Numbered from the stretch's first letter, positions 53,918 to 63,138 are shown. The stretch: 64,000 nt of DNA from Pandoraea anhela (GCF_902459655.1 NZ_CABPSB010000008.1:124001-188000); one strand, 5' to 3'. Notes: generated from the sequence alone by a model not told the origin. A program made the numbers and translations.

Positions 53918-54748
53918 ATGCAGTCACCTTCCTCGCTTTCCCCCGCATCGCCTGCCAGCTATGCCAACGCAGGTCAGGACATCGCCGTTCAGGCGGCCTC
54001 CCATTTGCCGTTGCGCTCCCATGGGCGCGATCTTTCCGCGCAGCAACGCCGCATCGTCTGGACCGCGTTTCGCAACAATGCCGCCCTGCAAACATGGTCC
54101 GACGAGGTGCTCGGCGCGTTAATCGACGCGGGCCATTTACAGACGTACCCCGACGGCGCGCTCATTTACGCAGCGGGCGACCCGTGTCCGGACATCCACG
54201 TCATTCTCTCGGGCGTGCTCGAATGGGAATGGACCAGCCCCGACGGCGGCCGCGCCGTCGAAGACTTCATTCCGCCCGGCGAAGTCGCCAACTTCATCGC
54301 GGTGCTCACCGGCGAGACGTCGGTGCATCATCAGCGTGCCCGGGGGCTCACCCGGTTGTTTCATATTCCTGCCCGGGCGCTCAACGCCCAGTTCTCACGC
54401 GACCCCACGCTCACGGCATCGCTGCTGCGGCTGATCGCCGCCCGGGCACGCGGCTTGCACGACCGCCTCGGCCGTCATAGCCTCGCGCCGTTTCGCGCCC
54501 GTCTCGCGTACCAACTGCTCGCCCTCGCACGACGATACGGCGTGCCCGAGGCGCAGGGCGTCACCCTGAGCCTGCGGCTGTCTCAGGAGGATCTGGCCGC
54601 CTTGCTGATGGCTTCGCGTCAATATCTGAACCGGGAATTCCGCTGGTTCCTCGAGCGGCAACTCGTCCGTGTGCATTACGGGCGCATCACGTTGCTGGAC
54701 ATGCAGACGTTGCAAGCGATCAGCGAGGGCAGGGAAGGTCGGCCCTGA
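53918..54748 (+). CDS. Crp/Fnr family transcriptional regulator
   Basis: This 276-residue regulator has a ~45-residue Ser/Pro/Ala-rich extension, a cyclic-nucleotide-binding-type beta-barrel (about 60-165; Y-P-D-G-A-L-I-Y-A-A-G-D, I-L-S-G-V-L-E) and a C-terminal HTH (L-S-Q-E-D-L-A-A-L-L-M-A-S-R-Q-Y-L-N-R-E). It lacks the cysteine cluster of FNR and the cAMP-binding R-x-S pattern is not evident, so the effector is unknown. The gene is divergent from the flavoprotein operon with a 110-bp shared promoter region. Confidence 0.87.
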   Translation: MQSPSSLSPASPASYANAGQDIAVQAASHLPLRSHGRDLSAQQRRIVWTAFRNNAALQTWSDEVLGALIDAGHLQTYPDGALIYAAGDPCPDIHVILSGVLEWEWTSPDGGRAVEDFIPPGEVANFIAVLTGETSVHHQRARGLTRLFHIPARALNAQFSRDPTLTASLLRLIAARARGLHDRLGRHSLAPFRARLAYQLLALARRYGVPEAQGVTLSLRLSQEDLAALLMASRQYLNREFRWFLERQLVRVHYGRITLLDMQTLQAISEGREGRP

Positions 54749-54938
54749 CAGACGTCACAGAACCATTGTGGGCGCGGGCGCGCCGTGCGATCTGTCGTCA
54801 ACCCGACAGTGTTTCGCGTGATTTCTTCTACCGAAAGCGTGGGATTCGCTATGGCGCACCACTTCGGTGCCGTGGGGGCGTCGTGAGGGCGTTTTGAGGG
54901 GGCGCAATCGGTGCATTTCGGCCCATTGTCAACCGGTG

Positions 54939-55000
54939 TTCGGGTCCTGCGCAAAAGCTTCGGATTGCTGTTGAGGTCAAGATTTGAGAGTCGATACATT
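54939..55000 (+). promoter_or_regulatory. Perfect PIP/hrpII box and -10 element
   Basis: TTCGG (54939-54943), 15 nt, TTCGG (54959-54963), then 31 nt and TACATT (54995-55000). This matches the plant-inducible-promoter consensus TTCGB-N15-TTCGB-N30-32-YANNNT used by HrpX/HrpB AraC-type activators for type III secretion genes. It is 49 bp upstream of the effector-like gene at 55049. The rest of the 300-bp gap after the Crp/Fnr gene has no other feature I can support. Confidence 0.75.
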
Positions 55001-55048
55001 GGTTTCGCAGGCATGAATAACCATAAGATTCTGTGACCGAGAGATTCC

Positions 55049-55849
55049 ATGACAAAAACGGCATTGAGCACGCGCGGTACCAGCCTTGCCACCCCTAGCC
55101 ACGACACGGGATCCACATCGGCCAGCACACCTCACTCACAGCCTCAGGCGCCTGCAACGCAAAATCGTGGCAACGGCCTGAACGGGCTGGTGAATCTGCT
55201 GGAGATGGCGGGTGTGGTCGGCATGCCGGTTGTTCTGCACTGCGATATCGATAATCTCCATGCCCAGATTGCCGACGCGCAGCACGAGCACCTGCCGGAG
55301 CGTCTGCCGGAGAACTTCGAGGGGTTGGTCCAACTCTTCTCCAATCCGCGTCTGAAGGACACGAACATCATCTGGGCGCATGGCGGCGGCCTGGGGCGTT
55401 TCGTGCAACAGGGCCCCAAGCATCTCGAATTGCTCGAAGGGGTGTTGAAGCAGTGTCCGAACTTGTTCCTCGACATCTCGTGGAGCGAAGTCGCAAAGCA
55501 GGTCAACAACCCCGAGACGAAGGCGGCGTGGGTCAAGTTCCTGGAGAACAACAGCACCCGCATTTGCTTCGGATCGGACACGCTTGCCCCGGCCAACGTC
55601 GAAAAATGGAACGAGACGAAGAAGATGTATACCGAGGTGCTTGCCCAGTTGTCGCCGCAAGCGAAGGAAAACATCCTGAACCACACGTACGAGAACGTCA
55701 TCTCGGGCGCGCGGGACAAGGTGCGCGACTTCGAAGAGAAGGTGCTCACGCCGGAGTTCTACCAGAAGCACCTCATCAATCCGAACGCCGAGCAACCCCT
55801 GAGCGCCGCCACCGTGCGTGCCGAGGCGCAAGCCGCTCGCGCCGCGTGA
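55049..55849 (+). CDS. Candidate type III effector: C-terminal half of an amidohydrolase barrel
   Basis: This 266-residue protein has a Thr/Ser/Pro/Gln-rich first 45 residues without a Sec signal, the usual look of a type III export signal. The remainder matches the second half of an amidohydrolase-2-type TIM barrel: P-V-V-L-H-C-D (strand 5 histidine), N-I-I-W-A-H-G-G-G (strand 6 histidine), L-F-L-D-I-S-W, and I-C-F-G-S-D-T-L-A-P (strand 8 aspartate). The first half, with the N-terminal H-x-H metal motif, is absent. A perfect PIP box is just upstream. The next gene begins 98 bp later on the same strand and may share the transcript. Confidence 0.7.
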   Translation: MTKTALSTRGTSLATPSHDTGSTSASTPHSQPQAPATQNRGNGLNGLVNLLEMAGVVGMPVVLHCDIDNLHAQIADAQHEHLPERLPENFEGLVQLFSNPRLKDTNIIWAHGGGLGRFVQQGPKHLELLEGVLKQCPNLFLDISWSEVAKQVNNPETKAAWVKFLENNSTRICFGSDTLAPANVEKWNETKKMYTEVLAQLSPQAKENILNHTYENVISGARDKVRDFEEKVLTPEFYQKHLINPNAEQPLSAATVRAEAQAARAA

Positions 55850-55895
55850 TCGCGTCGGGTTGTGGTTTCATCTGACATCGTTTTTCCCCTGAAGT

Positions 55896-55924
55896 CTCCG
55901 CGACGCTTTCACGGCGTCGCGGAG
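55896..55924 (+). promoter_or_regulatory. Hairpin between the two effector-like genes
   Basis: A perfect 11-bp stem CTCCGCGACGC/GCGTCGCGGAG (55896-55906, 55914-55924) with a 7-nt loop ends 11 nt before the ACGGAGG ribosome-binding site of the next gene. With no T-run it may tune readthrough or processing rather than terminate. Confidence 0.5.
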
Positions 55925-55947
55925 CGCGACCTCATACGGAGGCAATT

Positions 55948-58900
55948 GTGAGTTTCGAACTGAGGAAGCTGGGCAGCTTTTTGACAGGCCACGCCACTGC
56001 ACCCGGCGACAACAAGAATTCATCTCAGCCGGCGCCTGCCGTGGAGGGCAGCACCCGCGAGAGTTCGCCGTCGCTGTCCGGTCTGAGCGGCCTGAACGGT
56101 CGCAGACAGGCCACCCAAGGGAACGACGCTACGCCCGCCAAGGGCAAAAGCGGCATGCGCGCCCAACTGAGCCGTGTCAAGGAGCAGATGCAGAGCGGTG
56201 CGTACAAGCACGGTTTCGGTATCTCGCAAACTAGCCGATCGATAACACCGTTCCACACCCTGACGTCGTCCGCGAAGCCCAAGATGCAGAGTGTGGTGCG
56301 TAACGAGGGCAAGGACGCCCCTCCGGTGCCCAAGACGCTGGCCGCCCAGATGGCCGACGCGGCCCTGGCGAGCGCGCGTCCCGACGCCACGCCCAGCGGT
56401 GCGCTCCGGAAGCTCGATTCCGCAGCGGAGCTGTCGCGTGTGCTCGACAGACATTTTCAGGGAACGCCGGCGGAGAAGCAGCGGCTCACCGCCACGCTCG
56501 GCGGCATTCGCGAGACGGCGCAACTCAGTCATGCGGAAACGGCCTTGCTGGCCAAATCGCTGGCGATTGCGTTCCCTTCGGCAGACAAGGCCGTAGACGC
56601 GCTGACCGGACTGCGCGACTTGCACGTGGTCGACGATATTCTTCGTCCGTCGCCGGACTTCCATGGCGCCTCGGCGGCGAACAAGGCGGGCTGGCAGTTC
56701 GCGGCAAAGCTGGCCGACGTCGAGGGCGGTATCGGCCTGTCGCTGTTGCATAAGGTGTCGTCCCACGCCGGCGGCGCAGACGGAAAGCCCGCCGCCATGA
56801 CCGAAGCGCAGGGCGGCTTGGTGCTGGCCTATCTGCGCGCGGCATCCGAGGTGGCGCGCGCGGCTGGCAGCGACCGTGTAGACCCGGCGGCAATCTACGG
56901 ACAGGGAGCGATCGCCACCGCCGTGCGTGCGGTGAAGGGCAGCGGCGATGGCGGCGGTGCAGCGTGGCCGGGCCGCGCCGGCACGGCCACGCCGGCAGGT
57001 GTGACCCTCACGTTGGCGGAAAAGGCGCTGCTCGCCGTGCACGACGAACTCGATCCGGCCATCACGGCGCGCCACGGTTGTGCCTTCGCGGTCCAGATGG
57101 TGCGCGGAGGTATGGTGACCGATGCGCGTCGCAGCGCCGACGGCACCCCCAGCGAGTTTCATCGCGTGGAATCGCGCGCGGCCAAGAGTTGCGGCAAGCA
57201 TGTGGATCGTGCGCTGCGCAGCGGCACGAGCAACGTGCTGACGTCGTTGCTCAAACGCTTCGGGCTGCATCAGGGCAAGAGCCCTTACCACGCCTACAAC
57301 GCTGTCATCTCGTCGGATGGCCAAAACATCGGTTTCGGCTTGTCGCATAAGGGCGGCATCCATGAGGGGCGCGCCGTCAAAGACATGATGGACGTGCTTG
57401 AAGGCGCGCTGAAGCAAAGCGGCGGTCCGGGGCAACGGCCCCTGCTGGAGGCGGACGGCAAGACGGCGACGTCGTCGCCCGACGACGCGACGTTACGCAG
57501 CCTTGTTCGGCTCGCCGTGTTGCAGGCCGTCAAGGCGAACACGGTGTTGCTGCCGCGATATGCGCGCGGGGACGAACCCACCCCCCAGATGCGCGACGCC
57601 GCGCGTGCGGGCGTGTTGGGCATGATCCGTCAGGAGGCGAGCAGCAGCGCGACGACGGGAGATGCGCTCGCACAGCGCGTGGACAAGATGCTCGACGAGG
57701 AAAGCGGGCGCATGACGCCTGCCGCGTTGTTGCAATGGGCGGCAGACGCGGGCGGCCCTGCGGACGAGGCTGCGCTCGCAACACACGTCGGCAAAGCCGC
57801 TCGGCAAGGGCAACCCGACTGGGCGATGTTCGCGAAGGGCTTCGACCTCGCCGCGAGCAACGCGCGGCCGGTGGTCGAAACCCCCTCGATCAAGGGCGCG
57901 ACGCGTGAAGACGTCGCTACCGTGCTTGCCGACATGGTGCGCGGCGAAGAACTCGGTTCGGGCTTCTCGATGACCAACGGCGGATACACGCAAGGCACCA
58001 CGCGCGGCGTTTCCGAAATCATCTCCGGCATTCTCACCGTTGGCACGGGATCGGTGCGCATCGACCTCGGCGGGGGACGCAAGCGCTACGTCACGTTTGA
58101 ATCGGGTGTCGGCACCGATCGCAGCTACATTCGCATGGGCGTCGCCACGGTGGCGCAGGGCCAAGGCGGCGCGGGCGGCTCGATTGGCCCGCATATCGCC
58201 GCCTCTCATGATCTCAAGGTGTCGGCCTCTGCCGGCGCCGATCTTCAACAGGCATACGAAGACGTTCACTACGAGGGCGCCGTGTTCGGCTTCCCCCGAC
58301 ATCTCTCGGGGGGCGTCGGCGGCGACCGCGATCTGGCCGAGCAGAAGGCCAAGCTCGTGGCCCTGTTGCTCGACGTGGCCGGCGGCGGGAATGGGCGTGG
58401 TGACGAGACGTTGCAGCGTCCCGGCAACAAGGAGGATCAGGGGTCGCTGGTCAAGGCGGCCTATCAGGCCTTCGGCGACCGGATCTCGGTCGGTCGCTTC
58501 GAGATCACCGGCCCGACGCACACCACGACCGGGAGCGTGAACGGCGGCATCGGCATTACGGCTGGCCATTTCAACCTCGGCCCCAATATTCGTCTGTCCG
58601 GTCAGATGAAGATCGGTGCGACGAACTATCAGGACCTCTCCGGCACGCTGAAGACCGTCAAGACGGCCGACGCACACACGTTCAAGGCGAGTGTGGACGG
58701 CACCGTGGCGACGTTCAGCGGTCTGATCACCGAGCACCTGACGCATTCCGCCACCGAGGCGGCGTCGCATTCGGTGGGGGCGCATCTGACGGGATTTACG
58801 CAGTTGGTGGCAGGCCGGGTCGGCGCCGGTTCGATGGACTTCTTCAAGTGCGGCGAGACCCGTTCGACCAACCGCATTCTGGTGGACGGCAAACAGTTGC

Positions 58901-59385
58901 CCACGAGTTGTGCGGTCACGACGTACAACGATCCGGCGTCGTTCGTCGGCGCGTTGTCCGAGGACTTTCACGGTTTTGCGGACGACAAGTCGAAGAAGTT
59001 CTTCGGGGCGCGCCACGCGAGGGCGGCCGACGAGTCCGTGGAGATCGAAAAGCGGGTGCTGGGGGAGTTCGCCGGCGAAGTCCTGGCGCAGCGCGACCTC
59101 ACGGCCGCGCCGCAGTTGTACTGGGAGTGGGGCGCACATGTCGACACCGTGAACCTGCTCGCGGCGGACGCAGACCTCTCTCGCAAGCTCAACGACACGC
59201 CACGTGCGGCCGAAGCCGAGCGCGACATGCAGCGCATTCACCAGGATCCGGCCTATCGCGAAGGGCGCTTCATCATCAATGCTAACGTGCAGTCCACGAG
59301 CGATACGAAGGGGATCAACGGGTTGCTGGGCATTACGCACAACGTGGAAAACCGCGTGAGCGAGCAATCGTTGCGATTCAGTTGA
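55948..59385 (+). CDS. Large candidate type III effector of unrecognised family
   Basis: This 1145-residue protein begins with GTG after an ideal ACGGAGG ribosome-binding site. Residues 1-110 are rich in Ser, Gly, Gln and Lys with no Sec signal. Residues ~120-640 are mostly helical (Ala/Leu/Asp/Lys-rich). From ~650 the sequence turns Gly/Thr/Ser-rich with alternating hydrophobic residues (for example G-F-S-M-T-N-G-G-Y-T-Q-G-T-T-R-G, V-N-G-G-I-G-I-T-A-G-H-F-N-L-G-P), suggesting a beta-barrel or beta-helix; the region 1030-1145 is helical and then beta. Size and layout recall large effectors such as the AvrE or AWR classes, but I cannot confirm any family. It probably follows the PIP-driven gene in one transcript. 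Confidence 0.65.
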   Translation: MSFELRKLGSFLTGHATAPGDNKNSSQPAPAVEGSTRESSPSLSGLSGLNGRRQATQGNDATPAKGKSGMRAQLSRVKEQMQSGAYKHGFGISQTSRSITPFHTLTSSAKPKMQSVVRNEGKDAPPVPKTLAAQMADAALASARPDATPSGALRKLDSAAELSRVLDRHFQGTPAEKQRLTATLGGIRETAQLSHAETALLAKSLAIAFPSADKAVDALTGLRDLHVVDDILRPSPDFHGASAANKAGWQFAAKLADVEGGIGLSLLHKVSSHAGGADGKPAAMTEAQGGLVLAYLRAASEVARAAGSDRVDPAAIYGQGAIATAVRAVKGSGDGGGAAWPGRAGTATPAGVTLTLAEKALLAVHDELDPAITARHGCAFAVQMVRGGMVTDARRSADGTPSEFHRVESRAAKSCGKHVDRALRSGTSNVLTSLLKRFGLHQGKSPYHAYNAVISSDGQNIGFGLSHKGGIHEGRAVKDMMDVLEGALKQSGGPGQRPLLEADGKTATSSPDDATLRSLVRLAVLQAVKANTVLLPRYARGDEPTPQMRDAARAGVLGMIRQEASSSATTGDALAQRVDKMLDEESGRMTPAALLQWAADAGGPADEAALATHVGKAARQGQPDWAMFAKGFDLAASNARPVVETPSIKGATREDVATVLADMVRGEELGSGFSMTNGGYTQGTTRGVSEIISGILTVGTGSVRIDLGGGRKRYVTFESGVGTDRSYIRMGVATVAQGQGGAGGSIGPHIAASHDLKVSASAGADLQQAYEDVHYEGAVFGFPRHLSGGVGGDRDLAEQKAKLVALLLDVAGGGNGRGDETLQRPGNKEDQGSLVKAAYQAFGDRISVGRFEITGPTHTTTGSVNGGIGITAGHFNLGPNIRLSGQMKIGATNYQDLSGTLKTVKTADAHTFKASVDGTVATFSGLITEHLTHSATEAASHSVGAHLTGFTQLVAGRVGAGSMDFFKCGETRSTNRILVDGKQLPTSCAVTTYNDPASFVGALSEDFHGFADDKSKKFFGARHARAADESVEIEKRVLGEFAGEVLAQRDLTAAPQLYWEWGAHVDTVNLLAADADLSRKLNDTPRAAEAERDMQRIHQDPAYREGRFIINANVQSTSDTKGINGLLGITHNVENRVSEQSLRFS

Positions 59386-59467
59386 TGCGCCGTCGCGCGT
59401 CTGACAGGCTCGTGAGGACATGAGGTGCCCGCAATGGCGGCTACCGGCCACCGTTGCGGCGCCTCGC

Positions 59468-60517
59468 TCAGAACACGAGGGTGGCGGTCGCCATGAAGGT
59501 CTTCGTACTCTTCAGGCGATTCGTCGCGGTGATGGTCGGCACCCAGCGCGCCGAGAACGACAGCGGATGTTTGCCGTCGAGCTTCGTGTCGTAAGTCACG
59601 ATCGGCCCGAGCGAGAAGTCGTGCCCCCGGAAGCCGTTCAATTGATCGGCCGTGGGGCCGCTGTCGCCGCCCAGTTGCTGGGTCGTCCCCATGACCAGCC
59701 CGACACCCAGCCCGTTCGAAAATTTCTTCAACCCCATGACGTCGAGCGTGAATAGCGGTGCGTTCTGATAGTCCGTGGCGGTGTTGCGCGTGTAGAACTG
59801 CACGCCGGCGATCACATCGAATTCCAGATCGTAGGCGGGCACGAACCTGGTGTACGCCACCTGTGGAATGAACGTCCAGTTATTCAGGCTGGGGTTTGCG
59901 AGCGCGTTCGGATCGTAGCGCCCGGTCGGCGCCCAGATCGCGACCGAGAACGACATGTGGTCCGTCTTCGAGAAGTGATAGCCGGCGATGATCGGGGTGA
60001 ACGTGATGTCGAACAGGTTCGATGCGTTCTGCGATGTGCTTGCGCTTCCCCCTCTGCCGCCGCTTAGCGTCGCCGTCGTTTTCGCCCAGAGATACGGCAG
60101 CGTAAAGCTCGACGCGAAGTTCCATGCGCCCGTGCCGGTGTCCCATGTCTTCATCAGCGTGGCGAGCGTGAACGACAGTTCGCCGTCCAGACCCAGCGAC
60201 GTTTTGCCCGCGATCGGCACCTGACGGCTGCCGCCGATGTTGCCGTCGAAGTAGATCTCCGCGATGTTGACCGCCCAGATCGGCTCCGGGGAAACCACGC
60301 CCGCATTGGGCTGCACGCCGGTGCCGCTGACCGGCCGTCCGAGTGCGCCCTCCGTTGCGTGAGCGCACGGCATTACTGTCATGAGCGCCAGGAGTGCCGG
60401 CAGCGCAGCGCGGCGCGTCACTGACGCCCCCACGCATGGGCGCGCTGCACCGCAATTCGTGGTTGACGCTTCAGACGGTCGGCGCGATAGCGGCATGTCG
60501 ATGGTCTCGGACATCAT
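59468..60517 (-). CDS. SphA/MetA-type outer-membrane beta-barrel protein
   Basis: This 349-residue protein has a signal peptide in residues ~28-55 (A-L-P-A-L-L-A-L-M-T-V-M-P-C-A-H-A) and a barrel of alternating strands ending in a C-terminal phenylalanine (T-L-V-F). G-Y-H-F, W-A-P-T-G-R-Y-D, and N-x-W-T-F-x-P-Q-V-A-Y-T match the Phenol_MetA_deg/SphA transporter family that takes up aromatic or sphingosine-like compounds. Its ATGATG start overlaps the stop of the spermidine-synthase fusion; there is no Shine-Dalgarno, so it relies on coupling. Confidence 0.8.
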   Translation of the reverse strand: MMSETIDMPLSRRPSEASTTNCGAARPCVGASVTRRAALPALLALMTVMPCAHATEGALGRPVSGTGVQPNAGVVSPEPIWAVNIAEIYFDGNIGGSRQVPIAGKTSLGLDGELSFTLATLMKTWDTGTGAWNFASSFTLPYLWAKTTATLSGGRGGSASTSQNASNLFDITFTPIIAGYHFSKTDHMSFSVAIWAPTGRYDPNALANPSLNNWTFIPQVAYTRFVPAYDLEFDVIAGVQFYTRNTATDYQNAPLFTLDVMGLKKFSNGLGVGLVMGTTQQLGGDSGPTADQLNGFRGHDFSLGPIVTYDTKLDGKHPLSFSARWVPTITATNRLKSTKTFMATATLVF

Positions 60518-63138
60518 TGGCGGGAAGGGGGGCTGCGATCGTCGCGATCTTCGCGCTCGCTGGCGAACCAGCGGAAGTACGGATTGTCGCCGTCCAGTTG
60601 CATGGCCAGACGGATCTGACGCGCCCACGTATCGCGGTCGCCATCGAGCGCGGCCAGCGATGCGCCGTAGAACGCACGCAACGCGTCGCGTGAGCGGGTG
60701 AGTTCGGTCATGAGCGCCTCGTCTGCGCCCACGACGGGCGGATCGCTCTGCAAGGCGAGCAGATGGCGCAACGTCGGTGCGAAGGCCTGACGTCCGACCC
60801 ACGGCGCGTATTCGATTCCCGGGCGGTTGTCGGTAACGGGGCGGGTGTCTTCCACGTAGTAAGCAAGCCCCGGGCGATCGGTGATCCAGGTGGCCAGTAA
60901 GGCCCCCGCCGAATCGATACCGACCTCCGTGAGTGCCTGAGCGACGCCGGATTGCGCGAAGCGCTGACGAATCGAGGCGGCGTCGAGCACCAATGGCGTC
61001 TGTCCGCCGACGAGCAGCATCTCGTGCAATTCGGTGGTCCAGAGGCTGGCATGCGGGAAGACGGTGATGAAGCTCGCGATCAGCGCCTTCGTCTCGGCTT
61101 CGTTTTGCGTGGGCAGCGGCAGCCATTGCGCCACCACGCCGCCCTCACGCAACCGTGACGAGGCCAATCGGTAGAAGTCGGTGGAATAGAGGTTCGCCAC
61201 ACCCGCCGCGCTCGGTGGCGGCGGCTCCAGCGTGATCAGGTCGTAGCGCTCGGGGCTGCGCAGCAGCGCACGGCGGCCGTCCTGAACCCGGATGTCCATA
61301 CGTTTGTCGTCGGCCACGGCGTAATTTCCCTTGAAATGGGACGACGCCCGCACCACGCCCGGCAGCAATTCGGCGGTGACGCGCTGCGTCAGCCCCGGAT
61401 ACTGCAACAGCGCCCCGGCTGTGATACCGGTGCCGAGGCCGATCACGAGTGCGCTTTTCGGCTGGCTCTGCCCGACGACGAGCGGCAGCAATGCCTGAAG
61501 CCGCATATAGCGCAACGACGTCATGGCGTCGCCCGAGTTCGATACGCCCTGAATATAGAGACGGTCGAACCGGTGGGTGCCCGAAGACTGACGCAGCACC
61601 GCAACCGTTGCCCCGCGTCCCTCTTCGTAGAACCGCAGCTCCCCGCCGCGCGCCTCGGCGAGGAGGGTGGCCAGCCGTTGTGGGGGCGTCGCGAGGGCCG
61701 CCGCACATAGCAGGAGGGGCAGCGCAACGACCGCGCCGCGTGTCGCGCGGCCCACGCCGGCGCCGCGCCAGACGGCGATCAGCGCCACGACGCACGCCAC
61801 GCCTGCCAGCACCCCCAGTGTGCGTACGAGACCGAGCGACGGCACCAGCCAGAAGCCAGTGATCAGTGAGCCGACGATGCCGCCCGCCGTGTTGAGCGCG
61901 ACGACGCGTCCGACGCCACTGCCGACATACCCGGCATCGACAGCCAGACGCAGCACGTACGGGAAAGCCGCGCCGAGCAGCAGCGTCGGCAGGAAGACGA
62001 TCCCGAGGCCTGCGACCAGAAAGCGTGCACACATGGCCAGCGTGGGGCTCTGCGTCGCGGCGTAGGCGGCACTCGCCAGTTTGGCTTGCGCGAGAAAGAT
62101 CCAGTCGCCCAGCCCGTAAAGCGTGATCGCGGCGACGACGCCTGCGCTCGCGATGAGGGTGGCGAACACGCCCCACGGATCGCGCGAGCGCTCCACCCGG
62201 CGCGAGACGAGCGCACTGCCCAGCGTCAGGCCGCACAGATAAGTCGCGAGCACGATGGCGAAGGCAAACGCGCGCGTGCTGATGAACTGGACGATGGCCT
62301 GCGACCACATGACTTCGTAACCGAGCGCCACGCCGCCCGCCGCTGCGTACAACCAGACGGCCAACGCGCCGCGGCGCCGTGCTGCCAAGGCTTCGCCGGC
62401 CGAGGGCAGCACGTCGCTCTCGATGCTGACCGGTGCGAACGGCAATGTGGCCGTCGCGCTGCGCGCCGCGACGAGCGCCCCGAGCGCGAGCAGCACGTTC
62501 ACGGCGGCCGCCGCAATGGCCGCGCCCTGAATGCCGAACGAAGGTATCAGCCAGAACGGCACGGCGAGCACACCGATGACCGCCCCGACCGTGTTGGCGG
62601 CATAAAGTCGCGCGCCGACGCGCCCGATATGCCCGTCGAGCGTGCCGCGCGAGCGCATGAGCACGGGTAGCGTGCCGCCCATGAAGACGGCGGGCAGACC
62701 GACGAGGACAAACGGCAGCGCCCACGCGACGACGCCCACATGCGCTTCGAGCCAGACGAACGGCGCGGCGGCCCGCGCAAGGATCAGGGTGCTGACGACG
62801 GCGCTCAGCGCCACGGCCACTTCCAGCGCGGCGTAGAGCCGCATCGGGTTGCGCACGGCGTCGGCACGACGTCCGAAATACCAGCCGCCATAGGCCAGTC
62901 CGCCGAAAAAGGCGCTGATGGCAATGGACACGGCATGGACTTCCACACCCACGACGAGCGAGAGTTGCCGGATCCACAGCATCTGGAAGACGAGGGCCGA
63001 TGCCCCGGAGAGCACCAGCAGCAACGCGGGCCATGCGAGCGAGGGCGCGGTGGTCTTGGCGTACGCCGTGGACTGGCGATGTTGCCTGTCCGCCGAGGGG
63101 CGCGCAACGCCGGTCAATGCCAGGGTTTTCCGCGTCAT
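60514..63138 (-). CDS. MFS-like membrane protein fused to a spermidine synthase domain
   Basis: This 874-residue protein has two blocks of transmembrane helices (about residues 30-225 and 262-480), then a SpeE-like methyltransferase fold (about 500-800): A-L-V-I-G-L-G-T-G-I-T-A-G (SAM/dcSAM site), D-G-R-R-A-L-L, L-I-T-L-E-P-P-P-P, L-Y-S-T-D-F-Y. The D-I/L-I-x-L-D of true spermidine synthases is altered to T-L-E-P, so aminopropyl transfer is not assured. Fused spermine synthase/MFS proteins are common in Burkholderiales but poorly understood. The ATG overlaps the HAD stop (ATGA). Confidence 0.85.
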   Translation of the reverse strand: MTRKTLALTGVARPSADRQHRQSTAYAKTTAPSLAWPALLLVLSGASALVFQMLWIRQLSLVVGVEVHAVSIAISAFFGGLAYGGWYFGRRADAVRNPMRLYAALEVAVALSAVVSTLILARAAAPFVWLEAHVGVVAWALPFVLVGLPAVFMGGTLPVLMRSRGTLDGHIGRVGARLYAANTVGAVIGVLAVPFWLIPSFGIQGAAIAAAAVNVLLALGALVAARSATATLPFAPVSIESDVLPSAGEALAARRRGALAVWLYAAAGGVALGYEVMWSQAIVQFISTRAFAFAIVLATYLCGLTLGSALVSRRVERSRDPWGVFATLIASAGVVAAITLYGLGDWIFLAQAKLASAAYAATQSPTLAMCARFLVAGLGIVFLPTLLLGAAFPYVLRLAVDAGYVGSGVGRVVALNTAGGIVGSLITGFWLVPSLGLVRTLGVLAGVACVVALIAVWRGAGVGRATRGAVVALPLLLCAAALATPPQRLATLLAEARGGELRFYEEGRGATVAVLRQSSGTHRFDRLYIQGVSNSGDAMTSLRYMRLQALLPLVVGQSQPKSALVIGLGTGITAGALLQYPGLTQRVTAELLPGVVRASSHFKGNYAVADDKRMDIRVQDGRRALLRSPERYDLITLEPPPPSAAGVANLYSTDFYRLASSRLREGGVVAQWLPLPTQNEAETKALIASFITVFPHASLWTTELHEMLLVGGQTPLVLDAASIRQRFAQSGVAQALTEVGIDSAGALLATWITDRPGLAYYVEDTRPVTDNRPGIEYAPWVGRQAFAPTLRHLLALQSDPPVVGADEALMTELTRSRDALRAFYGASLAALDGDRDTWARQIRLAMQLDGDNPYFRWFASEREDRDDRSPPSRQ

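Noticed and set aside
54917-54943. TTCGG-N17-TTCGG alternative to the PIP box
   Set aside because: The spacing is two bases too long; the next TTCGG pair has the exact N15 spacing and the correctly placed -10.
55896-55924. Terminator between the two effector-like genes
   Set aside because: The hairpin is strong but has no T-run and the downstream gene has an excellent ribosome-binding site with no clear promoter, so I treat the pair as potentially cotranscribed.
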